Assembly (NCBI RefSeq): GCF_042427745.1
Contig: NZ_JBHMFA010000001.1
Source of the DNA: Algibacter miyuki
GTDB taxonomy: Bacteria; Bacteroidota; Bacteroidia; Flavobacteriales; Flavobacteriaceae
Direction: 5' to 3' (one strand)
Length of the DNA stretch: 64,000 nucleotides
Positions 34,873 to 43,406 of this stretch are shown here, piece by piece. Made by a program: the position numbers and the translations under genes. The notes below the pieces were generated by a model. The model was not told the origin of the DNA, did no database searches, and was given only the letters and a program-made list of their open reading frames with translations. How positions within the stretch are numbered: the first letter of the stretch is position 1; each line of letters opens with the position of its first letter.

Positions 34873-37077
34873 TTATTCTTCATTTTCTATTCCCATCATC
34901 ATTAAGTAATGTCCTTTGTTTTCAGTGTGATAAAAAATATTTTTAAATACTTCTATATATTTCATAATTGTGTCATCAGGTGCTTCAATATACAAATCGT
35001 CAGGGAGTGTATGAGAACCTTCATTTGTCCAACTTAATAGTGACCTACAAATATCTTTCTCTTCTCTAGATTCAAACTTGTTAATTAAAAAATCATCCCT
35101 TTTATTACCTAAAATACTATAAAAATTTTCTAAAATTCTTCTCATTGTATTTTGGATAGTAATTCCTGAATTATGTTCCCATTCTTTTATCTCACGCCAT
35201 AATAGTTCGTATGACGATTGAATTGGATTTTGTTCTCCATAAGCGTGTATGATAGATTGATTATTATTTTTTCTTAAAATCCAAAAAGAAGGTTTCTGTC
35301 CTTTTCTGTTTAGTCCTTCATATGATACTTCTTTATGAAAATAGACATTATGTGTTAATAGAATTAATTGCTTAATATTTCCCTCATCCGTTTTTATTTT
35401 TTTCGCAATTTCTTTTACTAATGTGCTAATAATAAAAAGAACATTACTATCTAAACTAGATATAGGGTCATCAATTACAAGTATTCGCTCCTCATTTACG
35501 CTTTCTTCATTAAGTCCACCTTTTGTTAATTGTAAATAATATAAAAATGTGATAAATGTAACTTCTCCTTCACTTAAAGTTTTCTCTGCAATTGTTCCAT
35601 CTTCTCTTTGTATTTGATAAAAACCGTCTTCTGTTGCAGGTACAATTTTAAAATTAATAAAACCATAGTTAATTAGAAGCCTATTAATTTCGTCTATTGT
35701 TGGTTGAATGCTAGTGACATTTTTACTCAAATTTTTAATTTCAGCATCTAATGAATTATAAGCGTTTAGTTTTTCTTGAAGTTGTGACTTTAATGCAGTA
35801 ATTCCTGTTTCAATACCTGTAATGTCTGTATTAAATTTTGTTATTTGTGTAGAAAATTCGTTACAACAGTATTTCCAAACTTGTTTTATTAATAATACAC
35901 GTTCAGCATTGTAATTACTAACAATGTGATTGTTTTTAGTTATTTCTGAGTTAGCATTATTAATAAGACTTGAGATAAGTTTAAATTGCTCATCTAAATT
36001 AATTAATTCAATACTTCTGCTAGGTTCTTTTAATTTGTTGTTTAATAATTCCTTATTTGCTGTAATTTGACTAATTAGCGTTTTTAAATAAGCAGAATAT
36101 TTTTCTAATTCAAGTTTACTGTTTTTATCGTTTTTTTGATTTGTTTCTAATTGGTTTAGTTCATTTTCCAAGTTAGAAGTGAGCAAGAGATATTCTTCTT
36201 TTAAATTTTTGATTGATTGTACATCTTCTATAAACTCTTCATCAAAAAACACGTCTAACTGCTTCTTGAAATCTTCAGTTATTGTGTTTTCTTGACAAAA
36301 TGGACAAGTTTGGTCCTCTTGTAGGTAATATTGACCTTGGTTAACCCAATCATTTATATTTAATTTCTGAATTAATTTTGCAATATCAACATCAGCCTTT
36401 CCTATAATTATTTTTTTCCAAATATTAGATTTTTCTATTTCAATGATTCTACTAAATTGAACTGGGTTTAGTAATGGTAAGTTTTCAGGTCTTTCTCCAA
36501 AAACTGTTTTGGATTTCTCTTTTAAGTAATCAAGTAGTTTTAAGTCAGAAGTGCTGTTTTTATTCTCAAGTAGAATTTTATTTTTGAATTTTTCTTTATT
36601 TTGAAAACCTACAAAAGCATCTTTAAAAGTAGTTTCATATTTTTTATAAATATTTGACCAACAAAACTCTTTAAAGATACTTGTTGTTTGATCTTTTCTG
36701 TCAGATAAATTTTCAAGTGTTTCGGTTTTTTTTACTCGCTCAGTTTTTATTTCTTTTAACTGAATCCCTTTGTCTTCAATTACTTGTATTTGGTCAGCAG
36801 TTGCTTCTCCTAAAGTAAAAACACCACCAAGTTTTCCATTTCCAAAATTTCTTTTTCTAAATTCTTTATTATAAACTAAAGTTTTTATTGGGTCATTTTC
36901 CCAATCTAACGAACAATGTTCAAATTTTTCTATTTCCGTATTGTGTAGATAATTTGAAATTGTTGTTTTTCCACAACCATTCGCTCCATAAATAAAATTT
37001 ACTTTTTTTAGATTATCTAATGTTGTTCCATTATTATCAAATGTTGCAATTTGTTTTATTGAAATAGATTTTATCAT
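34873..37077 (-). CDS. RloC/PrrC-like ABC-type ATPase, candidate anticodon nuclease
   Basis: This 734-residue AAA_13-type protein has Walker A YGANGCGKTT (30-39) and a coiled coil with CPFC (258-261) near its turn, like a Rad50/RloC zinc hook. A second coiled coil runs about 280-460. The ABC signature LSEGE is at 501-505, Walker B ILVIDDP at 532-538, the D-loop SLDS at 541-544 and the H-loop His in LLTHN (about 576). After the ATPase, Arg646-x3-Glu650 in MRRILENFY and His689 in NEGSH resemble the Arg-x3-Glu...His triad of PrrC anticodon nuclease, with a Glu-to-His gap of 39 against 32. RloC cleaves tRNA after DNA damage or infection. The nuclease assignment is an inference and the triad must be checked by alignment. 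Confidence 0.7.
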   Translation of the reverse strand: MIKSISIKQIATFDNNGTTLDNLKKVNFIYGANGCGKTTISNYLHNTEIEKFEHCSLDWENDPIKTLVYNKEFRKRNFGNGKLGGVFTLGEATADQIQVIEDKGIQLKEIKTERVKKTETLENLSDRKDQTTSIFKEFCWSNIYKKYETTFKDAFVGFQNKEKFKNKILLENKNSTSDLKLLDYLKEKSKTVFGERPENLPLLNPVQFSRIIEIEKSNIWKKIIIGKADVDIAKLIQKLNINDWVNQGQYYLQEDQTCPFCQENTITEDFKKQLDVFFDEEFIEDVQSIKNLKEEYLLLTSNLENELNQLETNQKNDKNSKLELEKYSAYLKTLISQITANKELLNNKLKEPSRSIELINLDEQFKLISSLINNANSEITKNNHIVSNYNAERVLLIKQVWKYCCNEFSTQITKFNTDITGIETGITALKSQLQEKLNAYNSLDAEIKNLSKNVTSIQPTIDEINRLLINYGFINFKIVPATEDGFYQIQREDGTIAEKTLSEGEVTFITFLYYLQLTKGGLNEESVNEERILVIDDPISSLDSNVLFIISTLVKEIAKKIKTDEGNIKQLILLTHNVYFHKEVSYEGLNRKGQKPSFWILRKNNNQSIIHAYGEQNPIQSSYELLWREIKEWEHNSGITIQNTMRRILENFYSILGNKRDDFLINKFESREEKDICRSLLSWTNEGSHTLPDDLYIEAPDDTIMKYIEVFKNIFYHTENKGHYLMMMGIENEE

Positions 37078-37399
37078 TTAGAATGCGGTTGGTTTTGTGC
37101 TTGTTGGTAACCCCGCACAAACCATACGCAGCCAAACACATATTTTAAAATTTCCAAGCTAACATACTCAAAAAAATCAAAATAAACACTTGTTTCTAAT
37201 TCATTTTCAGCTTTTTAACATTCATAAATAATAATCGTTTACAAACGACTACAAATAATTACAAATGATTTTAAGCAATTAATTACCGAATACCGTTTGT
37301 GAAGCGTTGGATATTTGCAGTGTTGCAACCCTTGAGGCGGCAATAGTATTAACTGTTTAACGAGCTTGCCATAGACGGTAGGCATAAAAAATTAAGATT
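37078..37399. other. Divergent intergenic region at the edge of the RloC-like cluster
   Basis: This gap lies between the RloC-like gene and ssb. Close to the ATPase start, GGTTTTGTGC and GCACAAACC form a hairpin with a 14-base loop (37087-37124 approx.). At 37240-37269 three 10-base units beginning TACAAA follow each other. The part nearest ssb is GC-richer and has no recognisable element. Confidence 0.45.
37240..37269 (+). repeat. Three tandem 10-base units upstream of ssb
   Basis: TACAAACGAC, TACAAATAAT and TACAAATGAT follow directly on one another, about 130-160 bases before the ssb start. One-turn phasing suggests protein binding on one face of the helix. They are short and imperfect. 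Confidence 0.35.
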
Positions 37400-37732
37400 A
37401 TGAACGCACTTAGAAACAAAGTACAGTTGATTGGTAGATTAGGGCAAGACCCAGAAATTGTAAATTTTACCGATGGTAATAAAATGGCGAAGTTTTCGCT
37501 GGCTACCGACGATAGCTACAAAGACAAAAACGGCAATAAAGTAGAGCGTGCTTACTGGCACAATATTGTGGTTCGTGGTGGTTTGGTAAGCGTGGTAGAA
37601 AACTACGTAACCAAGGGAAAAGAAATAGCCATAGAAGGCAAGTTAACCAACCGAAGCTATAATGATAAGGATGGTACAAAACGTTACGTTACCGAGATTG
37701 TATGTAACGAACTGCTTATGCTAGGGAAATAA
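37400..37732 (+). CDS. ssb: Single-stranded DNA-binding protein, short form
   Basis: This 110-residue protein is an OB-fold SSB: MNALRNKVQLIGRLGQDPEI, KMAKFSLATDDSYKDKNG, YWHNIVVRG, VTKGKEIAIEGKLTNRSYNDKDG and YVTEIVCNELLMLGK. It stops right after the OB fold and lacks the acidic tail and DDDIPF-like tip that recruits replication partners. So it may be an accessory paralogue rather than the replicative SSB. It sits at the border of the cluster encoding the RloC-like ATPase, divergently oriented, and ends at two hairpins. Confidence 0.93.
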   Translation: MNALRNKVQLIGRLGQDPEIVNFTDGNKMAKFSLATDDSYKDKNGNKVERAYWHNIVVRGGLVSVVENYVTKGKEIAIEGKLTNRSYNDKDGTKRYVTEIVCNELLMLGK

Positions 37733-37755
37733 TACTTAACCTAAATATATGTTTT

Positions 37756-37795
37756 AAATGCAGCTTCTAATTGCTAGATTGGGGCTGCATTTTTA
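37756..37795 (+). terminator. Terminator after ssb
   Basis: AAATGCAGC pairs with GCTGCATTT across an 18-base loop, followed by a T run. Confidence 0.65.
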
Positions 37796-37820
37796 ATAGG
37801 TGCCTATTTGGGTATAAAGC

Positions 37821-37857
37821 AAAAAAAAAGACTGCCTTTGCAGGCAGTCCTTTTTAC
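37821..37857. terminator. Bidirectional terminator between ssb and the OmpA-family gene
   Basis: GACTGCC and GGCAGTC flank a 6-base loop, with A9 on the left and T5 on the right, so it works for both convergent genes. Confidence 0.85.
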
Positions 37858-37882
37858 TATAATACAACACTTAAAAATTATA

Positions 37883-39070
37883 TTATTTTGCAGTAACCTC
37901 GATTACTAATTCTGCTCTTCTGTTTAAAGATTTACCTTCAGCTGTAGCATTGCTTGTTGCAGGCTCAGACTCACCGAAGCTTTTAATAGAAATACTAGAA
38001 TCAGCAACACCTTTAGAAGTTAAATATGTTTTAACGTTGTTTGCACGTTTCATAGATAATACATCATTGTATTTTGCAGAACCTGTAGTATCAGCATATC
38101 CGTTTACTTGAATAGTGTATGTGCTACCTGTTTTTGCAAACTTTACAATATCGTCAACAATAACTTGTGCGTTATTATCTAAGCTAGATTTGTTAGTGTC
38201 AAAATATACTGTTTTAGATAATGATGTTGGTGTTACAACTGGTGCTACTGGAGCTTTTGGAGCTTCTTTGCATCCTGTACCTGTACCAAATTCGTTGTTT
38301 GGACATTTGTCTAAGCTATCTGGAACACCATCAGCATCTGTATCAGGACATCCAGCAAATTCTTTTAAACCAAATACATCAGGACAAAGGTCGTATGCAT
38401 CTTCAACACCATCATTATCAGTATCAATAACTTCTGGCTCTTCAACTTTAGTTTTACCTAATTTATAAGTAATACCTAAACTGTGTTGGAAATGTTTTGT
38501 TAAGTAATCTTCGAAAGCATGTTTGTACATAAATTGAAGTTTTAACCCAAAATGTTCAGACATTTCGTAAGTTAAACCAACAGCACCGTTTACTGTACCT
38601 GCACCAATAGCATCATCCGATCCGTTTGCTGTAGAGGTATTGTATGGTCCTTCAACAATCCAAGTATAACCACCACCGGCAGCAATATAAGGTTGTAATC
38701 TTCCGCTACCAAAATCGTAGTTAATCATACCATCTAAACCATAGTACTCTTTGTTTTCTACTAAAGCACTTTCATCAGCTTTTCCAAAATCACCCCATTT
38801 GCTAATTTCGTTAATAGATGCGGTTGCTGTGAATGATAAATGTTTTGTGAAATCTCTTGTTGCTGCTACGTATACACCTAAATTCCAGTGATCGTTAACA
38901 TTGAAAAATTCGTCAAAATATTCTCCTTGTGGCATACTCTCGCCAACAGGATATAAATCAACTTCGTTTATACCAACCTCGATTGACCATGGGCTGGTAG
39001 TTTCTTGAGCTATTAAAGCCGTATTAACCATAGCAAAAACAAGTATAGTTAAAGCATAAATTTTTTTCAT
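37883..39070 (-). CDS. OmpA-family outer-membrane protein with thrombospondin type-3 repeats
   Basis: This 395-residue protein has a signal peptide (to about residue 21). An eight-strand-like beta-barrel follows (about 25-205, ending in HSLGITYKLGKT), then two calcium-binding type-3 repeats, DTDNDGVEDAYDLCPD and DTDADGVPDSLDKCPN. A Pro/Ala linker leads to the OmpA peptidoglycan domain (about 285-395) with VYFDTNKSSLDNNAQ, VNGYADTTGSAKYN and SMKRANNVKTYL...GESEP. It links the outer membrane to the cell wall. Its -7 box is an exact TAnnTTTG match with a short leader. This class is usually highly expressed. Confidence 0.94.
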   Translation of the reverse strand: MKKIYALTILVFAMVNTALIAQETTSPWSIEVGINEVDLYPVGESMPQGEYFDEFFNVNDHWNLGVYVAATRDFTKHLSFTATASINEISKWGDFGKADESALVENKEYYGLDGMINYDFGSGRLQPYIAAGGGYTWIVEGPYNTSTANGSDDAIGAGTVNGAVGLTYEMSEHFGLKLQFMYKHAFEDYLTKHFQHSLGITYKLGKTKVEEPEVIDTDNDGVEDAYDLCPDVFGLKEFAGCPDTDADGVPDSLDKCPNNEFGTGTGCKEAPKAPVAPVVTPTSLSKTVYFDTNKSSLDNNAQVIVDDIVKFAKTGSTYTIQVNGYADTTGSAKYNDVLSMKRANNVKTYLTSKGVADSSISIKSFGESEPATSNATAEGKSLNRRAELVIEVTAK

Positions 39071-39098
39071 AATTAATATTTTAATTCAAAATTAGCGG

Positions 39099-39106
39099 CA
39101 AATATA
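39099..39106 (-). promoter_or_regulatory. -7 box of the OmpA-family gene
   Basis: TATATTTG on the minus strand matches TAnnTTTG and gives a leader of about 25 bases. Confidence 0.55.
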
Positions 39107-39421
39107 TTACAATTGTGTAAGGTAAAATATGCATAAGTTTTACTAAAAAGATGTGACTTTTTAACTTGTTGATAGTCTTTATGTTATATGGGTAATTTGA
39201 TGTTTATTTAAGATATATTTAACATTTAGGTATTGTAAGTTAAAAAATAAGTGTAAGAGATGGATTTCGGTGATCATCAGAAAATTTGTGTTATACTGTT
39301 TTATTCCGAATTTTTATGAAGCTAAAATAAAGCCAATTTCGGACATGATTTTGATTTTCAACTCTAAAACACCGTTGAAATACAGTATTTTTGGTTAAAA
39401 TGCATCTTTTTTGATTTTAAG

Positions 39422-39453
39422 TTGAGGTTCCATGGGTAATTTGCCTATGTTTG
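39422..39453 (+). promoter_or_regulatory. Promoter of the hybrid histidine kinase
   Basis: TTG at 39422-39424 is separated by 21 bases from TATGTTTG at 39446-39453, which fits the Bacteroidota -33/-7 arrangement. It decides the start codon: TTG 39451 falls inside the box, so ATG 39475 is used. Confidence 0.55.
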
Positions 39454-39474
39454 AAAAGTTCAACGCCCCCTACC

Positions 39475-41838
39475 ATGAAACTGTTAATAGCAATAATCTA
39501 TATTTTTAGCTTAGGCTTGTATGCGCAAGACGACGTTTTTTTTCCAGACGAAAGTAAGGGGGATTTATACGAGTATGCGCAATTTACAAATGCTGGAAGT
39601 TTAAACATGGGTATTTCTGATGTTACGCAAAGCACCTTACTGAATTACGAGAGATTAGAATCGGATAACCACAGTGTTGGTTTTACTTCTGATAACTATT
39701 GGATGCGTTTTAAACTAGGAAATAATACTTCGGAAGCTAAAGTGTATTATTTAGAAACTGCTCGGCCAGTTACAGATTTGGTAGAACTGTATCAAATATC
39801 TAAAAGCGGAACGAAAGTTTTCAAAAATGGAGATCAAATTGATTTTAATGATAAGCAGGTAAAACACCGCTCAACCATTTTTAAAGTAACACTGCCACCA
39901 AACGAAGCGCAACAAATTTATATTCATTTAAAAAGTGATGGCGAAACCATAAACTTACCCTTAAATATTCATGATGAAGATGCCTTTTGGAAACTCAATT
40001 ACCTGCAACAGTTATTTTTAGGTTTATTTTATGGCTTGTTACTTTTAGCAGGTATTATCTATCTGTTTTTTTATAGGACCATAAAAGAAAAAGCCTTTTT
40101 GTATTACGGTATTTATGTGTTTTCTATTTGCTTTATGCAAGCCGCTTTAGATGGCCTGATACACGAATACCTTTTTACTAGTGGGAGTTATTTTAATAGT
40201 CGTATTGTATTGATATCGGCTCTGTTTTCAAATTTTTATTTGCTTAAATATTGTCAGCAATTTTTACAGGTAGATGTCTTGTTAAAGTCATTTAAAGTGG
40301 CTTATAATATTGCTTACGGTGTTGTTGGGTTGCTCTTTGTTTTGTTGTTTTTGAGCCCTAAATCACTAGAGTTGGCCTATCCGCTTAGTAATTTAAACGG
40401 GCTGTTTAGTTTAATATTAATATTATCTACCGTGCTTGCCATTCGTTTAAAACGTATTAGAATTGATACTTATTTTTCCTTTGGTATTTTGTTTCTAGTA
40501 GTTGGGCTTTTAGGGTTTGTAATGAATAATTTAAGCTTATTACCTAATAATTTCTTTACACTGAATAGTTCTAAATTTGGCTCTGGTTTAGAGGTGATTT
40601 TCCTATCGCTTTCCATGACGAATTTAATTCGAAAAATGCGTGTTGAAAAAGAGATGTCGCAAAAGGATGCTTTAGCTAAATCTCAAGAAATAGGCCAGTT
40701 AAAAACCTACTTCATGTCTAATATGAGTCATGAACTTAGAACCCCAATTAATGCCATTATGGGGATTACTGAAGATGAATTAAGCCGTCGTAAGGATGAA
40801 GCGTCTCGCGAATCTTTCGAAATTATAAAAAATGCCTCACTCAGTTTATTGAGTAACGTTAATGATATTATCGATTTTGAAAAAATTGAAAATAATAAGT
40901 TGAATTTAGATCCCGAAATTTTTAATCCTGCGGAAAAAATCAAACAAATTAGTGATAACTGGAAAGTGGAAGCCGAGAAAAAAGGCTTAACCTATACCTT
41001 TGATTTAGATAACCGCATTCCTGAAAAAATATTAGCCGATTCTAAGCGGTTTGTTCAAGTGATAAACAACGTACTGGCCAATGCTGTGAAATTTACCTAT
41101 AAAGGCGGTATTTATTTTAAACTAATTTGTACTGAAATTTCTAGCGAGTCGTACTTGTTTTCTTTTCAAATATCCGATACCGGTATTGGTATCGATCAAA
41201 ATTCGATAAACCATGTTTTTGAAAGTTTTAATCAAATGCGATTAAATCATAAACGTGAGTTTGGTGGTATTGGCCTTGGTCTTACCATTGTAAATCATAT
41301 TGTTAAATTGTTTGATGGCGAAATAAAAATTAAAAGTGCCATTGATGAAGGTACTAGAGTATTTATCGATTTAACTATAAAATGTATTCCCAAAGAGCAA
41401 TCTGCCACTAAAAGTCTTATTAACCTCCATAAATCTAAGCCCTTGAATATCTTAATAGCAGAAGACAATAAAATTAATCAGATGGTGCTTTCTAGAATTT
41501 TAAAACCTAGAGAAAATACCACATTTAAAATAGCAAGTAATGGCCAGGAAGCCATAGACATGCTTAAAGTAGAAACCTTTGATGTGATCTTGATGGATTT
41601 ACAAATGCCTGTTATGGATGGGTATGAAGCCACCGGAATTATAAAAAGCGGAGAGCTAGGGCCTATTGCTGCAAAAACGCCAATAATAGCCATTACAGCC
41701 GATGCTATAGAGGAAACAAAACAGTATGTTTTAGAGCTTGGTATGTGCGACTATTTAACTAAACCGTTAAGTAAGGATACGCTTTTAGAGAAAATTTACA
41801 CGCATTGTTTTGTTGAAAATGTTTTAAAAATAGCCTAA
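39475..41838 (+). CDS. 7TMR-DISM hybrid histidine kinase/response regulator
   Basis: From ATG 39475 the protein has 787 residues. A signal peptide (MKLLIAIIYIFSLGLYAQ) is followed by a 7TMR-DISMED2 sensor domain (about 25-155, DNYWMRFKLGNNTSEAKVYYLE in part) and seven membrane helices (about 175-385). The HisKA box is SNMSHELRTPINAIMG with His419. The ATPase domain shows NNVLANAVKFT, DTGIGI and GGIGLGLTI. The receiver domain has AEDNKINQMVLSRIL, phosphoacceptor Asp708 in VILMDLQMPVMDGYEA, and YLTKPL. DISMED2 domains are thought to bind small extracellular ligands such as carbohydrates. No output domain is attached, so a separate Hpt or regulator must carry the signal. Confidence 0.93.
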   Translation: MKLLIAIIYIFSLGLYAQDDVFFPDESKGDLYEYAQFTNAGSLNMGISDVTQSTLLNYERLESDNHSVGFTSDNYWMRFKLGNNTSEAKVYYLETARPVTDLVELYQISKSGTKVFKNGDQIDFNDKQVKHRSTIFKVTLPPNEAQQIYIHLKSDGETINLPLNIHDEDAFWKLNYLQQLFLGLFYGLLLLAGIIYLFFYRTIKEKAFLYYGIYVFSICFMQAALDGLIHEYLFTSGSYFNSRIVLISALFSNFYLLKYCQQFLQVDVLLKSFKVAYNIAYGVVGLLFVLLFLSPKSLELAYPLSNLNGLFSLILILSTVLAIRLKRIRIDTYFSFGILFLVVGLLGFVMNNLSLLPNNFFTLNSSKFGSGLEVIFLSLSMTNLIRKMRVEKEMSQKDALAKSQEIGQLKTYFMSNMSHELRTPINAIMGITEDELSRRKDEASRESFEIIKNASLSLLSNVNDIIDFEKIENNKLNLDPEIFNPAEKIKQISDNWKVEAEKKGLTYTFDLDNRIPEKILADSKRFVQVINNVLANAVKFTYKGGIYFKLICTEISSESYLFSFQISDTGIGIDQNSINHVFESFNQMRLNHKREFGGIGLGLTIVNHIVKLFDGEIKIKSAIDEGTRVFIDLTIKCIPKEQSATKSLINLHKSKPLNILIAEDNKINQMVLSRILKPRENTTFKIASNGQEAIDMLKVETFDVILMDLQMPVMDGYEATGIIKSGELGPIAAKTPIIAITADAIEETKQYVLELGMCDYLTKPLSKDTLLEKIYTHCFVENVLKIA

Positions 41839-41848
41839 AATGAAGGTG

Positions 41849-43405
41849 TTATAGGTTATCTATATTAAAATAACCACCTTTATTTTCTTTTCGTTTTAGC
41901 GACTGATTAATAATTAAATGCGCCACATTAACCATATTACGCAATTCGCAAAGGGATGTTGTTATTTTAGATTTTTTGTACAAAACGTCCACTTCATCAT
42001 AAATTAAGTCTATACGTTTAATGGCGTTATTCAGGCGTTCATTACTTCTTACAATACCCACGTAATCACGCATTAAAGCTTGTAATTCTTTTAAGTTATG
42101 CTGAATAATAACATGTTCTTTAGCAACACTTGTGCCTTGGTCATCCCAATTAGGAATGTCGAAATCTAAAACTTCAGAATCACTTTTAACTTGATATTTA
42201 AAGATGTTATGCGCATAAACCATAGCCTCCAATAAAGAGTTTGATGCCAGTCGGTTGGCGCCGTGAAGCCCTGTTTTAGTACATTCGCCACAGGCAAATA
42301 AATTAGTAATCGATGTTTTACCGTCCATATCAACCTCAATACCACCACACAAATAATGCGAAGCTGGTACTACCGGAATCCAATCGGTTTTTATGTCAAT
42401 ATGATTGTCTAAACACTTTTTATAAATATTAGGAAAATGCGCTATAAAGCTGTCCATATCCAAATGTGTGCAATCTAAATACACGTGGGTGTCACCCGAT
42501 TTTTTAAGTTCGTTATCAATACTTTGAGAAACAATGTCACGCGATGCAAGTTCAGCCCGAGCATCGTAATCTGGCATAAACCGATGGCCTTTTTTATCTC
42601 TTAAATAGGCGCCAAAACCTCTAACAGCTTCAGAAATTAAAAAAGAAGATTGGTTGCCACGAACATCATACAAAGCGGTTGGGTGAAACTGAATAAACTC
42701 CATGTCGGAGATTTTGGTTTGCGCTCTATACGCCATAGCAATACCATCGCCAGTAGCAATAACAGGGTTGGTAGTGTGGCCGTAAACACGACCAATACCG
42801 CCCGAAGCTAATAAGGTTGAGTTGGCTTTTATGGTGAATATTTCGCCCGATTTCTGATTTAAAACATAAGCGCCAAAGCACGTTTTTTCGTCGGGTTTAA
42901 TTCCTTTTATATGGTGATTTGTAATTAAATCAATCGCAAAATGATGCGGTAATAGGGTAATGTTGGGTAATTGGTGTACACGCTTTAATAAGGCGGTTTC
43001 AATTTCGAAACCGGTAATGTCTTTATGGTGTACAATTCGAAACTCGGAGTGGCCGCCTTCTTTTCCTAAATCGAGGTTTCCGGTAGCATCTTCATCAAAA
43101 TTAGCACCCCATTCTAAGAGTTCTTTTAAACGGTCTGGGCCTTCGTTAATCACCATTTCTACAACGGCTTTGTTGCATAGGCCGTCGCCAGCAATTAAAG
43201 TGTCATCAACATGTTTTTTAAACGAGTCTTTTTCGTGGTTTAAAACAATGGCAACGCCACCTTGTGCGTATTTAGTATTCGATTCTTCTTCAGTAGATTT
43301 GGTAACAATAACTACTTTTCTATCAGGGAATTTTTCAGCAATTTTTACCGAAAATGTCAATCCCGCAATACCCGAACCAATAACTAAATAGCTAACGTCT
43401 TTCAT
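41849..43405 (-). CDS. nadB: L-aspartate oxidase
   Basis: This 518-residue flavoprotein converts L-aspartate to iminoaspartate, the first step of de novo NAD synthesis. The FAD motif is YLVIGSGIAGLTFSVKIAE, followed by NTKYAQGGVAIVL and the substrate-site segment EGGHSEFRIVHHKDITGFEIE (shown in part). Also visible are FIQFHPTALYD, HYLCGGIEVDMDGKT and HGANRLASNSLLEAMVYA. It ends in a helical domain with LCELRNMVNVAHLII. NadA is encoded one base upstream, so the two quinolinate enzymes are translated from one mRNA. Confidence 0.96.
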   Translation of the reverse strand: MKDVSYLVIGSGIAGLTFSVKIAEKFPDRKVVIVTKSTEEESNTKYAQGGVAIVLNHEKDSFKKHVDDTLIAGDGLCNKAVVEMVINEGPDRLKELLEWGANFDEDATGNLDLGKEGGHSEFRIVHHKDITGFEIETALLKRVHQLPNITLLPHHFAIDLITNHHIKGIKPDEKTCFGAYVLNQKSGEIFTIKANSTLLASGGIGRVYGHTTNPVIATGDGIAMAYRAQTKISDMEFIQFHPTALYDVRGNQSSFLISEAVRGFGAYLRDKKGHRFMPDYDARAELASRDIVSQSIDNELKKSGDTHVYLDCTHLDMDSFIAHFPNIYKKCLDNHIDIKTDWIPVVPASHYLCGGIEVDMDGKTSITNLFACGECTKTGLHGANRLASNSLLEAMVYAHNIFKYQVKSDSEVLDFDIPNWDDQGTSVAKEHVIIQHNLKELQALMRDYVGIVRSNERLNNAIKRIDLIYDEVDVLYKKSKITTSLCELRNMVNVAHLIINQSLKRKENKGGYFNIDNL

Positions 43406-43406
43406 A

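Larger units (their letters stand above)
39071..39474. other. Divergent promoter region, OmpA-family gene and hybrid kinase
   Basis: This 404-base gap holds one good promoter at each end: CAAATATA at 39099-39106 (TATATTTG on the minus strand) for the OmpA gene, and TATGTTTG at 39446-39453 for the kinase. The middle is plain AT-rich sequence in which I see no gene or repeat. Confidence 0.55.

Noticed and set aside
34720..37140. Integron-like attC sites around the RloC-like gene (GTTGGTAAC in inverted settings near 34860 and 37110, hairpin near 37100)
   Set aside because: I could not identify paired R and L boxes with the GTTRRRY core, and no integrase is present. The similarity is limited to short words.
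29612..37399. Prophage or integrative element boundaries
   Set aside because: No integrase, tRNA or direct repeats at the edges could be found, so only an accessory region is claimed.
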